From Pseudomonas veronii (lineage in GTDB: Bacteria > Pseudomonadota > Gammaproteobacteria > Pseudomonadales > Pseudomonadaceae): 64,000 bases of DNA. Location of the stretch: positions 248,001 through 312,000 of the forward strand of contig NZ_JYLL01000004.1 in assembly GCF_001439695.1 (NCBI RefSeq), in the 5' to 3' direction. Position 1 is the stretch's first letter, and each line of letters starts with the position of its first letter. This document shows, in pieces, positions 55,355-64,000 of the stretch. The notes under the pieces were generated by a model. The model was not told where the DNA came from, did not search any database, and saw only the letters and a program-made list of their open reading frames with translations. The position numbers and the translations under genes were made by a program.

Positions 55355-56026
55355 TTACCGCTTTTTCAGTTTCAGATACGACTGATGCAAATCCGACGCC
55401 CAACCGTCGATCACGCTTTTCACGTCATTGGGCGTCATCACCTGCGAGTCGTTTTCCAGCGGCTTGCCGGTGCCCTTGCGTACTACCTCGGCAACCACCT
55501 TGCCGTTGGCGCCGTCGAGAAACTGCGCCTCGGTGCCCAGCACCGTGTCCTGGTCGCGGATGCCGGTGCCGGTACTCACCGCAGCGGCCACCAGGGCGAC
55601 CGGCACGAACTCATAAGGTTTCAGGCCCTGGGTTTTGCTGCTGACTGCCGTAATCGCCGCACGCACCACTAACACTCCGGCGCCGGGCCCTTGGGCAAGG
55701 GGCAATGACTTGCCGACTTCGCGCTTGAGGGCCTGGTTGAAGTAGTCATTGATGCCACGCAACGTGCTCTCAGGAATTTTCGCGGTGGCTTGGGGCCTGG
55801 GGTAAAACTGCGTCGGTTCGATATACACCGCGTTGTAGCGGCTCATATCCAGTTTCGGATCGACCCAACGCAGCACCTCGACGCCCGAAGGCGACTTGGC
55901 CGGCTTGAGGCGGCTGTAATCGGACAGGAATCCTGAATACTCATCCGGTTGCGTGACTTCGCTGGCACAGCCCACCATCCCGATCGTGGCGATGCAGAGC
56001 GTGCTGATCATTAGCCTTAGTTTCAT
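55355..56026 (-). CDS. DUF3313 lipoprotein
   Basis: A 223-residue lipoprotein. The signal sequence MKLRLMISTLCIATIG ends in the lipobox MVGC (acylated Cys near 20), followed by ASE, compatible with outer-membrane sorting. The mature part matches the DUF3313 pattern (YSRLKPAKSPSGVEVLRWVDPKL, YNAVYIEPTQFYP). Function unknown. AAGGAG precedes ATG 56026. Confidence 0.82.
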   Translation of the reverse strand: MKLRLMISTLCIATIGMVGCASEVTQPDEYSGFLSDYSRLKPAKSPSGVEVLRWVDPKLDMSRYNAVYIEPTQFYPRPQATAKIPESTLRGINDYFNQALKREVGKSLPLAQGPGAGVLVVRAAITAVSSKTQGLKPYEFVPVALVAAAVSTGTGIRDQDTVLGTEAQFLDGANGKVVAEVVRKGTGKPLENDSQVMTPNDVKSVIDGWASDLHQSYLKLKKR

Positions 56027-56103
56027 CCTCGAACTCCTTGGCAGTCATCATCAGAACGTTGAGCTGTAGGTATAGCCAATCCTGGAAAAAAGCGCTGAAA
56101 AGC

Positions 56104-56598
56104 TCAGCTGCGCTCGCGCGGGATCAGGCTCTGCAACTGTGCGGCCAGGAAGTTCGCGTTGAAGGCGAAGGTGTCCGGGTCTTTCAAACCGTTGGTTTTC
56201 TTCCACAACCAGTCGTTTTTGTCCGCCGGCAGCACCAGTGAAACACTGCCGTGCCGTGCCGCCGTCAGGCCCATGACCGACACCGAAATCAAGCCGCCGA
56301 CGCCCATCACGTCCGGCACGAACTCCACATTCTTGCCGGTGATCTGCACGGTGAGTTTTTCGCTCTTGAACGGCGATGTCTCCACCGGAACGCTCGGGCC
56401 GCTGGCGACATACGCTTCACGGTGGACTTCAAGCAAACCAGCGGTATTGACCGGTTCCAGCCATTGTTCGATCTGCTGGAACAGCTCGCCGAGCTTTAGC
56501 GCCCAGCGCGCCGATTGCACCTCGAACTGCTGTTTTTTGTGCGCTTCGCTATCGGCGTAATGACGAAGCATCTCGCCCAGTTGCTGTACATCATCCAT
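56104..56598 (-). CDS. Hypothetical protein
   Basis: A 164-residue soluble protein, no signal peptide or membrane helix. The N-terminal 60 residues are charged and helical (QLGEMLRHYADSEAHKKQQFEVQ), and the remainder looks beta-rich (SEKLTVQITGKNVEFVPDV, GSVSLVLPADKNDWLW). I do not recognise a family. ATG 56598 has GAGGA 8 bases upstream and is preferred to a start at 56640. It is a single gene between the lipoprotein and the DUF934/reductase pair. Confidence 0.65.
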   Translation of the reverse strand: MDDVQQLGEMLRHYADSEAHKKQQFEVQSARWALKLGELFQQIEQWLEPVNTAGLLEVHREAYVASGPSVPVETSPFKSEKLTVQITGKNVEFVPDVMGVGGLISVSVMGLTAARHGSVSLVLPADKNDWLWKKTNGLKDPDTFAFNANFLAAQLQSLIPRERS

Positions 56599-56666
56599 TG
56601 CGGTTTTCCTCGGGTGAGCCGTAGTGCGAACCGCGATCATGGCAGATGCGGCAACTCACCGTATGA

Positions 56667-57127
56667 TTAACGCCTGCGAAACAGCGGGCGCGGCTCGATC
56701 ACGCTACGCCCGTACTGCACGCTCATCCCCGCCAGCCCTTTCAGGGCGTCTTCAGCCGACTTGTCCGCGCGCACCGCAAACGCATCGAACCCGCACTGGC
56801 GCATATGGCTGAGCTGATCGCGTAGCACATCGCCAATCGCCCGCAACTCGCCTCGCCAGCCCATACGCGTGCGCAACAGATAGGCCTGGCTATAGGCGCG
56901 GCCGTCACGAAAGCTGGGGAAATCCAGGGCAATCAGCGGCAGCGTGGCGAGCCAGGGCTGCAGCAGTTCGACCTCATCATCCGGGCCCAGCCACACGCCA
57001 TGCCCCGGCGCATAGGACGCCAGCGGCAGGATCAGCGCAGCGCCCTCCGGCACCTCGTCACGCACCAACACCCACGGATCATCCGCCACCAGACGCGCCT
57101 GCCCCTGCTCAAGCTTCAACAGATTGT

Positions 57128-57131
<4 letters not shown>
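56667..57131 (-). CDS. DUF934 protein, partner of the siroheme reductase
   Basis: A 154-residue protein of the DUF934 family, which habitually follows the haem-protein sulfite/nitrite reductase gene in Pseudomonas. The signature part is ALDFPSFRDGRAYSQAYLLRTRMGWRGELRAIGDVLRDQ. ATG 57131 overlaps the reductase stop by ATGA, indicating translational coupling. Its role is probably supportive of the reductase; no catalytic residues are evident. It corresponds to P. aeruginosa PA4129 (or PA1837 in the housekeeping copy). Confidence 0.82.
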
Positions 57132-58792
<1,661 letters not shown>

Positions 58793-58898
58793 ATCACCGC
58801 CTCATCAGGGTTGGCCGCGTCCCAGGGCGCGGCTTCTAGGGGGGCGACTATGCGCCTGCGGCGCAGGGCATTAAAGATTCAGGTGCAGGCTTAAAAAG

Positions 58899-58948
58899 CG
58901 GATCAGATGGGCTATAAGCCGTGCTTTCACGCCGAATAAACTGATCCG
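58899..58948. promoter_or_regulatory. Widely spaced inverted repeat in the reductase/ccoN divergent region
   Basis: CGGATCAG (58899-58906) and CTGATCCG (58941-58948) are perfect inverse copies 34 bases apart, within the 240-base gap between the divergent siroheme reductase and ccoN genes. The spacing would allow looped binding by a dimer or two dimers. No exact Anr box (TTGAT-N4-ATCAA) was found. Nothing else was recognised in this gap. Confidence 0.35.
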
Positions 58949-59032
58949 TAGTAATCAGCTTTTTCTGAGTCTGTTTTGTTTTACCCACACTTCCTACAGT
59001 GCCCGCCACTTGGAACCGTGGGAGGACTGAGC

Positions 59033-60460
59033 ATGAGCACAGCAACAATCGGACAGGCCTATAACTACAAGGTCGTCCGCCAATTCGTGATCGCCACCAT
59101 CGTCTGGGGCGTGGTGGGCATGGCCATGGGCGTGTGGATCGCTTCGCAGCTGGTCTGGCCGGAAATGAACCTCGATTTGCCCTGGACGACTTTTGGCCGA
59201 CTGCGACCGTTGCACACCAGCCTGGTGATCTTCGGGTTCGCCGGCAGCGCGCAGTTCGCCGCCAGTTATTACACGGTACAGCGCACCTGCCAGGTGCGGC
59301 TGTTTTCCGACAAGCTCGCCGCATTTACCTTCTGGGGTTGGCAATCGGTCATCGTGATCATGTTGATCAGCCTGCCGTTGGGCTACACCACCACCAAGGA
59401 ATACGCCGAGATCGAATTCTCCGGCGCGGTATGGATGACGGTGGTGTGGGTGGCCTACGCCATTGTGTTTTTCACCACCGTAGTACGCCGCCAGACCCGG
59501 CACATCTACGTGGGCAACTGGTTTTTCGGCGCGTTCATCCTGGTGATCGCCATGCTGCATGTGGTCAACCACCTGGCGATTCCGGTGGACTGGTTCAAGT
59601 CCTACCCGGTGTATTCCGGCGCCACCGATGCGATGGTGCAATGGTGGTACGGGCATAACGCCGTGGGCTTTTTCCTGACCACCGGCTTCCTGGGGATGAT
59701 GTACTACTTCGTGCCGAAACAAGTCGGACGGCCGGTGTATTCCTATCGCCTGTCCATCGTGCATTTCTGGGCGCTGATCACCTTGTACATCTGGGCCGGT
59801 CCGCACCACTTGCATTACACGGCGCTGCCGGACTGGGCGCAGTCGCTGGGCATGGCGATGTCGCTGATCCTGCTCGCGCCGAGCTGGGGCGGCATGATCA
59901 ACGGCATGATGACCTTGTCGGGCGCCTGGCATAAGTTGCGCAGCGACCCGATCCTGCGCTTTTTGGTGTTGTCGCTGGCGTTCTACGGCATGTCGACGTT
60001 CGAAGGGCCGATGATGGCGATCAAGACCGTCAACGCCCTCTCCCACTACACCGACTGGACCATCGGCCACGTCCATGCCGGCGCGTTGGGCTGGGTGGCG
60101 ATGATCACCTTCGGCTCGCTGTACCACATGATCCCGAAAGTCTTCGGCCGCCAGCAGATGCACAGCGTGACGCTGATCAACCTGCACTTCTGGCTGGCGA
60201 CCATCGGCACCGTGCTGTACATCGCCTCGATGTGGGTCAACGGCATTACCCAGGGCCTGATGTGGCGTGCGATCAACGATGACGGCACCCTCACCTACTC
60301 GTTTGTCGAGGCCTTGCAGGCCAGCCATCCGGGGTTTGTGGTGCGCTTTGCCGGTGGCGTGTTGTTTCTCAGCGGCATGCTGCTGATGGCCTACAACACC
60401 TGGCGCACGGTGCGGGTTGCCGACTTGCGGGTCGCGCAGCTTGACGCGAGGATCGTCTGA
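59033..60460 (+). CDS. ccoN: Orphan cbb3-type cytochrome oxidase catalytic subunit (CcoN4-like)
   Basis: A 475-residue heme-copper oxidase subunit I with about 12 membrane helices. Expected metal ligands are present: His in [22 protein letters not shown], the CuB pair in AGPHHLHY, and the heme pair in GHVHAGALG. No ccoO, ccoP or ccoQ follow; only a 69-residue partner. ATG 59033 has GGAGGA 7 bases upstream. Orphan CcoN subunits in Pseudomonas join CcoO/P of the main oxidase; the PA4133 (ccoN4) isoform is linked to cyanide tolerance and biofilm respiration. Confidence 0.9.
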   Translation: MSTATIGQAYNYKVVRQFVIATIVWGVVGMAMGVWIASQLVWPEMNLDLPWTTFGRLRPLHTSLVIFGFAGSAQFAASYYTVQRTCQVRLFSDKLAAFTFWGWQSVIVIMLISLPLGYTTTKEYAEIEFSGAVWMTVVWVAYAIVFFTTVVRRQTRHIYVGNWFFGAFILVIAMLHVVNHLAIPVDWFKSYPVYSGATDAMVQWWYGHNAVGFFLTTGFLGMMYYFVPKQVGRPVYSYRLSIVHFWALITLYIWAGPHHLHYTALPDWAQSLGMAMSLILLAPSWGGMINGMMTLSGAWHKLRSDPILRFLVLSLAFYGMSTFEGPMMAIKTVNALSHYTDWTIGHVHAGALGWVAMITFGSLYHMIPKVFGRQQMHSVTLINLHFWLATIGTVLYIASMWVNGITQGLMWRAINDDGTLTYSFVEALQASHPGFVVRFAGGVLFLSGMLLMAYNTWRTVRVADLRVAQLDARIV

Positions 60461-60669
60461 TGTGGAGCTTTCTGATGGTGGTGTGCCTGTATGGCGCGGT
60501 GGAGTACTGTTTGCGCGGTCAATCCGAGGAGACGCTGGATGAGGCCAGTTTGATTCCGTTCGCCGACGACCCGGAGGTGGCGCGCCGGGTGGAGCTGGCC
60601 ACCGGCAAACAGATCCACGCGGTGGCAGCGGAGCAAGCCAGGCCGGGCTGGGGCAATCTGGATATGTGA
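60460..60669 (+). CDS. Small protein coupled to the orphan CcoN
   Basis: A 69-residue protein sharing one base with the ccoN stop (TGATG). It has one short N-terminal hydrophobic stretch ([14 protein letters not shown]), then an acidic, soluble part (DEASLIPFADDPEVARRVE). Position matches PA4134, a small unknown next to ccoN4. It may be an assembly or accessory subunit, but no motif supports this. Confidence 0.75.
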   Translation: MWSFLMVVCLYGAVEYCLRGQSEETLDEASLIPFADDPEVARRVELATGKQIHAVAAEQARPGWGNLDM

Positions 60670-60759
60670 AACTGCTCCGCTGATTTGGCGCGCAACTGCG
60701 TATGACTATTCGGCGGCCGATGGGTAAGGTGATGCGATATTTCTTGTCAGGAGCATCGC

Positions 60760-61452
60760 ATGCACACCATCGGCCTGATCGGCGGCATGAGCTGGGAGTC
60801 CAGCGCCGAGTACTACCGCATCATCAACCAGCGCATCATCAACCAGCTCGGTCCGCTGCGTTCGGCGCAACTGCTGATGTACAGCGTGGACTTCGGCCCG
60901 GTGGAACAGGCCCAGCATGCCGGACGCTGGGACGACGCCGCGCTGATCCTCGAGGATGCTGCGCGCCGCCTGCAAGCAGGGGGGGCCGAGTGCGTGGTGC
61001 TGTGTACCAACACCATGCATTTGGTGGCGCCGCGGATCGAAGCGGCGGTGTCGATTCCCTTTCTGCATATTGCCGATGCCGCAGGTGCCGCGGCCGTCGC
61101 CGCCGGCACCCTGACCGTGGGTTTACTCGGCACCGCGTTCACCATGGAACAGGACTTTCTCACCTCGCGCCTGGCCGCCCACGGCCTGAACGTGCTGGTG
61201 CCCGATGCGAACGAGCGCCAGGCCGTCCACCGGATCATCTATGAGGAATTGTGCGTCGGCGTGATCAGCGAGGCGTCACGCCAGGTCTATCAGCGCGTGA
61301 TCGCATCCCTGGCCGCACGCGGCGCCCAGGCAATCATCCTGGGCTGCACGGAAATCGGCCTGCTGATCAAACCCGAACACAGCGACCTGCCGCTGCTCGA
61401 CACCACGGTGCTGCATGCGCAGGCAGCGGTGGCGTTCGCGTTACGGGACTAA
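60760..61452 (+). CDS. Aspartate/glutamate racemase family protein
   Basis: A 230-residue protein with both catalytic cysteines of the Asp/Glu racemase fold, in LCTNTMH (first) and LGCTEIGLL (second), and the N-terminal IGLIGGMSWESSAEYY of the YgeA/aspartate racemase group. It would interconvert D- and L-amino acids, with Asp, Glu or homoserine as plausible substrates. It has its own AGGAG-like site and ends by overlapping 4 bases with the convergent glycerate kinase. Confidence 0.85.
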   Translation: MHTIGLIGGMSWESSAEYYRIINQRIINQLGPLRSAQLLMYSVDFGPVEQAQHAGRWDDAALILEDAARRLQAGGAECVVLCTNTMHLVAPRIEAAVSIPFLHIADAAGAAAVAAGTLTVGLLGTAFTMEQDFLTSRLAAHGLNVLVPDANERQAVHRIIYEELCVGVISEASRQVYQRVIASLAARGAQAIILGCTEIGLLIKPEHSDLPLLDTTVLHAQAAVAFALRD

Positions 61453-62600
61453 GCCGAGGTTCTTGACCCCGCCGCGCGGCGCCACAGCCGCGCAACATCC
61501 GCCGCTCGCTCACGCAACAAGCGCGGTGCCTCGCTGCAGGCCTGCTCCAGGCTCATCGGCCCGGACGGCAAGGCGAAGGCTGCATCCACGCCGTGGGCGT
61601 ACATCTGCTCGTAGCCTTCACCCAGCGTGCCGGCGATCACGATCACCGGGACCTGGTGCCGCTGGGCGATGCGCGCCACGCCGAAGGGTGTTTTACCGCG
61701 CAACGTCTGGGCGTCGAAACGACCTTCACCGGTGATCACCAGGTCGGCGCCGCGTATCGCTTCGTCGAGGCCGACCAGTTCGGCGACCACCTCCACCCCC
61801 GCACGGAACTGCGCCCCGAGGAAGGCCTTGGCGGCGAACCCCAGGCCGCCGGCGGCGCCACTGCCGGGTTCGTCGCGCACGTCATTGGGCAGGACCTTGG
61901 CGCAATGGTCGGCAAAATGGCCGAGGGCCGCGTCGAGTTGTTCGACCTGCTGCGGATCGGCGCCTTTTTGCGGGCCGAAAATCGCCGAGGCGCCATGGGG
62001 GCCGCACAACGGGTTATTCACGTCGGCGGCGATTTCAAAGCGCACCTGGGCCAGGCGCGGGTCGAGTTGTTCCAGGCTGATCCGCGCCAGGCGGGCCAAA
62101 GCCAGGCCGCCCGGTGCCAGAGGGTGACCCTCGGCATCGAACAACTGCACGCCGAGTGCCTGCATCGCGCCTGCGCCGCCATCGTTGGTGGCACTGCCGC
62201 CAATCGCCAGGATGATGCGCCGGGCACCGGCGTCCAGGGCCGCGCGGATCAGTTCGCCGGTGCCGAAAGTGGTCGTGGAGCACGCGTCGCGCTGCCCCGG
62301 CGCCACCAATTGCAGGCCGCTGGCTTCGGCCATTTCGATGAGTGCGGTGTGACTGTCGGCCAGCCAGCCCCAATGCGCGTCAACCGCAGCGCCCAAGGGA
62401 CCTTTCACCGACTGGTGCCGCAGTTCGCCCTGGCAGGCGGCGAGTACCGACTCCACCGTGCCTTCACCACCGTCCGCCATCGGGCACTGGACCACGTGTG
62501 CATCCGGCCAGACCTGCGCCAAGCCTTCGGCAATGGCCTGGGCGACGCCTTCGGCACTCAGGCTGTCCTTGAACGAATCGGGGGCGATGATGATTTTCAT
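61449..62600 (-). CDS. Glycerate 2-kinase
   Basis: A 383-residue kinase of the GarK/GlxK family, beginning with MKIIIAPDSFKDSLSA. Motifs include MADGGEGTVE, GGSATNDGGAGAMQALG and GPQKGADPQQ near the ATP site, and VITGEGRFDAQTLRGK. It phosphorylates D-glycerate to 2-phosphoglycerate, the end step of glucarate/galactarate or glyoxylate use. ATG 62600 has GGAGA 6 bases upstream. The regulator CdaR, which controls these genes in other bacteria, is just upstream. Confidence 0.9.
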   Translation of the reverse strand: MKIIIAPDSFKDSLSAEGVAQAIAEGLAQVWPDAHVVQCPMADGGEGTVESVLAACQGELRHQSVKGPLGAAVDAHWGWLADSHTALIEMAEASGLQLVAPGQRDACSTTTFGTGELIRAALDAGARRIILAIGGSATNDGGAGAMQALGVQLFDAEGHPLAPGGLALARLARISLEQLDPRLAQVRFEIAADVNNPLCGPHGASAIFGPQKGADPQQVEQLDAALGHFADHCAKVLPNDVRDEPGSGAAGGLGFAAKAFLGAQFRAGVEVVAELVGLDEAIRGADLVITGEGRFDAQTLRGKTPFGVARIAQRHQVPVIVIAGTLGEGYEQMYAHGVDAAFALPSGPMSLEQACSEAPRLLRERAADVARLWRRAAGSRTSA

Positions 62601-62691
62601 GGGCGTTCTCCGGTTTTTATGCCGCCCATGCTGCCAGTTGGCAGCGGCAATGACGCTGGTCCGATGCACAAGTGCGAACCCGGCTTGTTGG

Positions 62692-63798
62692 TCATTCCGA
62701 CAAAACCTGGGGCAGCAGCTGGACGCCAAGGTACAGCGCGAGCATGCCATCCAGCGTCAACGGGTCGACCCCGCTGAGTTCGGCAATGCGTTCCATGCGG
62801 TAGCGCAGGCTGTTGCGGTGAATGCCCAGCGCATCGGCGCATGCCTGGCTTTGCCCGTCGTGTTCGCACCAACTGCGCAAGGTCGCCTGCAGTTGGCCGT
62901 TGTTGTCCTTGGCCAGCACTTTTCGCAGCGGGTTGAGCAATTCGTCCAGGGCATCATCGTTGCGATGCCGCCAGAGCATCACCGGCAGGCGATAGCGGTT
63001 GAGGGTCAGCAGCCGTGAATGCGGCAGGACATCGCGGCCGTAGGCCAGCAGGTCGCCCACGCGTCGATAACAACGACGCAACCCCGCCAAGCCATCGGCT
63101 TGCCCACCGACCGCCACCCGCAGAATCGTCCAGCCCAGGCCTTCGAGCTTTTCCAGCAGGCGCGGATTGTCCACCGGCACCGCCGCCGGCCGGCACCATA
63201 GCAGCGAATACTGCGCGGAGCTGACGCACCAGCTGTCCGGATAGCGCGACGTCAACCAGGCGCTCAGCGCTTCCGCCGTCTGCCCCGCCCCCAACTCGAA
63301 CAGATACGGCGTGCGCGCCATCTGCGGCTTGAGCCCCAGTTGCTGCGCCTCATCCACCAGGCGTGGCGAGTCGCCGGTGTCGGCCAGCAGCAACGCCAAC
63401 AGATCGTCGCAGCGCTGGCGTCGCCATTGTTGCTCGGCTTGCTGATGCCGGTGGCTGACCAGCATTTCTGCGGTCATGCGTACCAGTTCGGCATACGTGC
63501 GCAGCCCCTCCGGCTCGCCGGTAATGCCGAGCACGCCGATCAGGCGCTGGTCGTGCATCAACGGCAGGTTGATGCCCGGTTGCACGCCCTTGAGGTGCTT
63601 GGCGGTCTGCCCGTCGATCTCCACCACGCGGCCGTTGGCCAACACCAGTTGCGCGCCTTCATGCCGCGTGTTGATGCGCTCCGGCTCGCCGCTGCCGAGG
63701 ATCAGGCCCTGGCTGTCCATGACGTTGACGTTATGCGGCAGGATCGCCATGGTGCGATCGACGATATCCTGCGCCAGGTCATGATCCAGCTCGAACAT
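62692..63798 (-). CDS. cdaR: CdaR-type sugar-diacid regulator
   Basis: A 368-residue regulator. Residues about 3-135 form the sugar-diacid recognition domain (LAQDIVDRTMAILPHNVNVMD), a middle GGDEF-like domain follows, and residues about 305-365 form the PucR-type helix-turn-helix (ACADALGIHRNSLRYRMERIAELSG). It probably activates diacid (glucarate, galactarate, glycerate) genes, here the glycerate kinase and the divergent gene at 63960. The 161-base gap to that gene holds the shared promoters; no clear operator was identified. Confidence 0.9.
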   Translation of the reverse strand: MFELDHDLAQDIVDRTMAILPHNVNVMDSQGLILGSGEPERINTRHEGAQLVLANGRVVEIDGQTAKHLKGVQPGINLPLMHDQRLIGVLGITGEPEGLRTYAELVRMTAEMLVSHRHQQAEQQWRRQRCDDLLALLLADTGDSPRLVDEAQQLGLKPQMARTPYLFELGAGQTAEALSAWLTSRYPDSWCVSSAQYSLLWCRPAAVPVDNPRLLEKLEGLGWTILRVAVGGQADGLAGLRRCYRRVGDLLAYGRDVLPHSRLLTLNRYRLPVMLWRHRNDDALDELLNPLRKVLAKDNNGQLQATLRSWCEHDGQSQACADALGIHRNSLRYRMERIAELSGVDPLTLDGMLALYLGVQLLPQVLSE

Positions 63799-63959
63799 GG
63801 GGCTAATTTCCTTGAAAGCGGCGGTTGTTCATCGGCACAGCGCAAAGGATGCTTCACTGTGCGCGAGCACAAAGACAGCACCCCGCCAGGTGGCCGAGAC
63901 TCATGGGGCGATCAACGTTACCCTCGCATCGCAAAAAATCATAATAAAGAGAGACTCCC

Positions 63960-64000
63960 ATGTCACAGAGCGCCGTTGCACCACTGGCCACCGATGACGA
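63960..64000 (+). CDS. Start of an unidentified gene divergent from cdaR (runs off window)
   Basis: ATG 63960 follows AAGAGAGACTCCC, a reasonable ribosome site, and codes for MSQSAVAPLATDD before the window ends. Thirteen codons do not identify it. Next to a CdaR regulator and glycerate kinase, a transporter or enzyme of diacid or glycerate metabolism is likely (inference). Confidence 0.45.
   Translation, partial: MSQSAVAPLATDD

Overview
The window reads as chromosome from a Pseudomonas of the fluorescens group. The support is a high-GC, gene-dense sequence with many ATGA start/stop overlaps, an arn lipid A operon in Pseudomonas order, a KaiC/hybrid-kinase locus, a CcoN4-type orphan oxidase subunit next to a siroheme reductase, CdaR/glycerate-kinase genes, and a GTGGGAGC-type repeat hairpin of the kind scattered in these genomes. 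No rRNA, tRNA, CRISPR array, transposase or prophage block was found. The species call is inferred from protein families, not from a marker gene.

Layout. 1-9.3 kb: truncated SDR and divergent LysR gene, small P-loop kinase, a lone flgE-flgG pair, a chemoreceptor, a Bcr/CflA-type exporter, a tyrosine recombinase with a 40-bp near-perfect palindrome beside its start, and an exported protein of unknown function. 9.8-19.1 kb: arnC-arnA-arnD-arnT-arnE-arnF-ugd plus an extra ArnT-like transferase, tightly overlapped, for 4-amino-4-deoxy-L-arabinose decoration of lipid A (polymyxin resistance); arnB is missing from its usual place. 20.1-24.2 kb: an unrecognised three-gene operon of an acyl-CoA oxidase-like flavoprotein, a cytochrome P450 fused to a RidA-like domain, and an alpha/beta hydrolase. 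24.4-32.3 kb: two convergent operons for CoA-thioester (branched- or short-chain acyl) degradation, meeting at a 22-bp hairpin. 32.5-34.5 kb: a bestrophin-family channel and a TPR membrane protein.

34.6-53.8 kb is a signalling region (double-domain KaiC ATPase, three histidine kinases, CheR, receiver-less CheB, two single-domain response regulators) containing two giant paralogous toxin/effector genes (1587 and 1207 aa). Both toxins carry a C58 (YopT/AvrPphB)-like Cys-His-Asp triad with identical spacing. The larger has a second C-terminal segment with a CNF/CheD-like Cys-His pattern. The smaller has an exact HrpL-type promoter, GGAACC-N16-CCACNNA, 72 bases ahead of its start. Both N-termini fit type III secretion signal rules. 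This is the most interesting part of the window.

53.9-64 kb: a DUF1254/DUF1214 exported protein, a DUF3313 lipoprotein, an unknown protein, a siroheme reductase/DUF934 pair divergent from an orphan CcoN with a small partner (resembling the cyanide-responsive P. aeruginosa PA4129-PA4134 locus), an Asp/Glu racemase, glycerate kinase, CdaR, and the first codons of a further gene.
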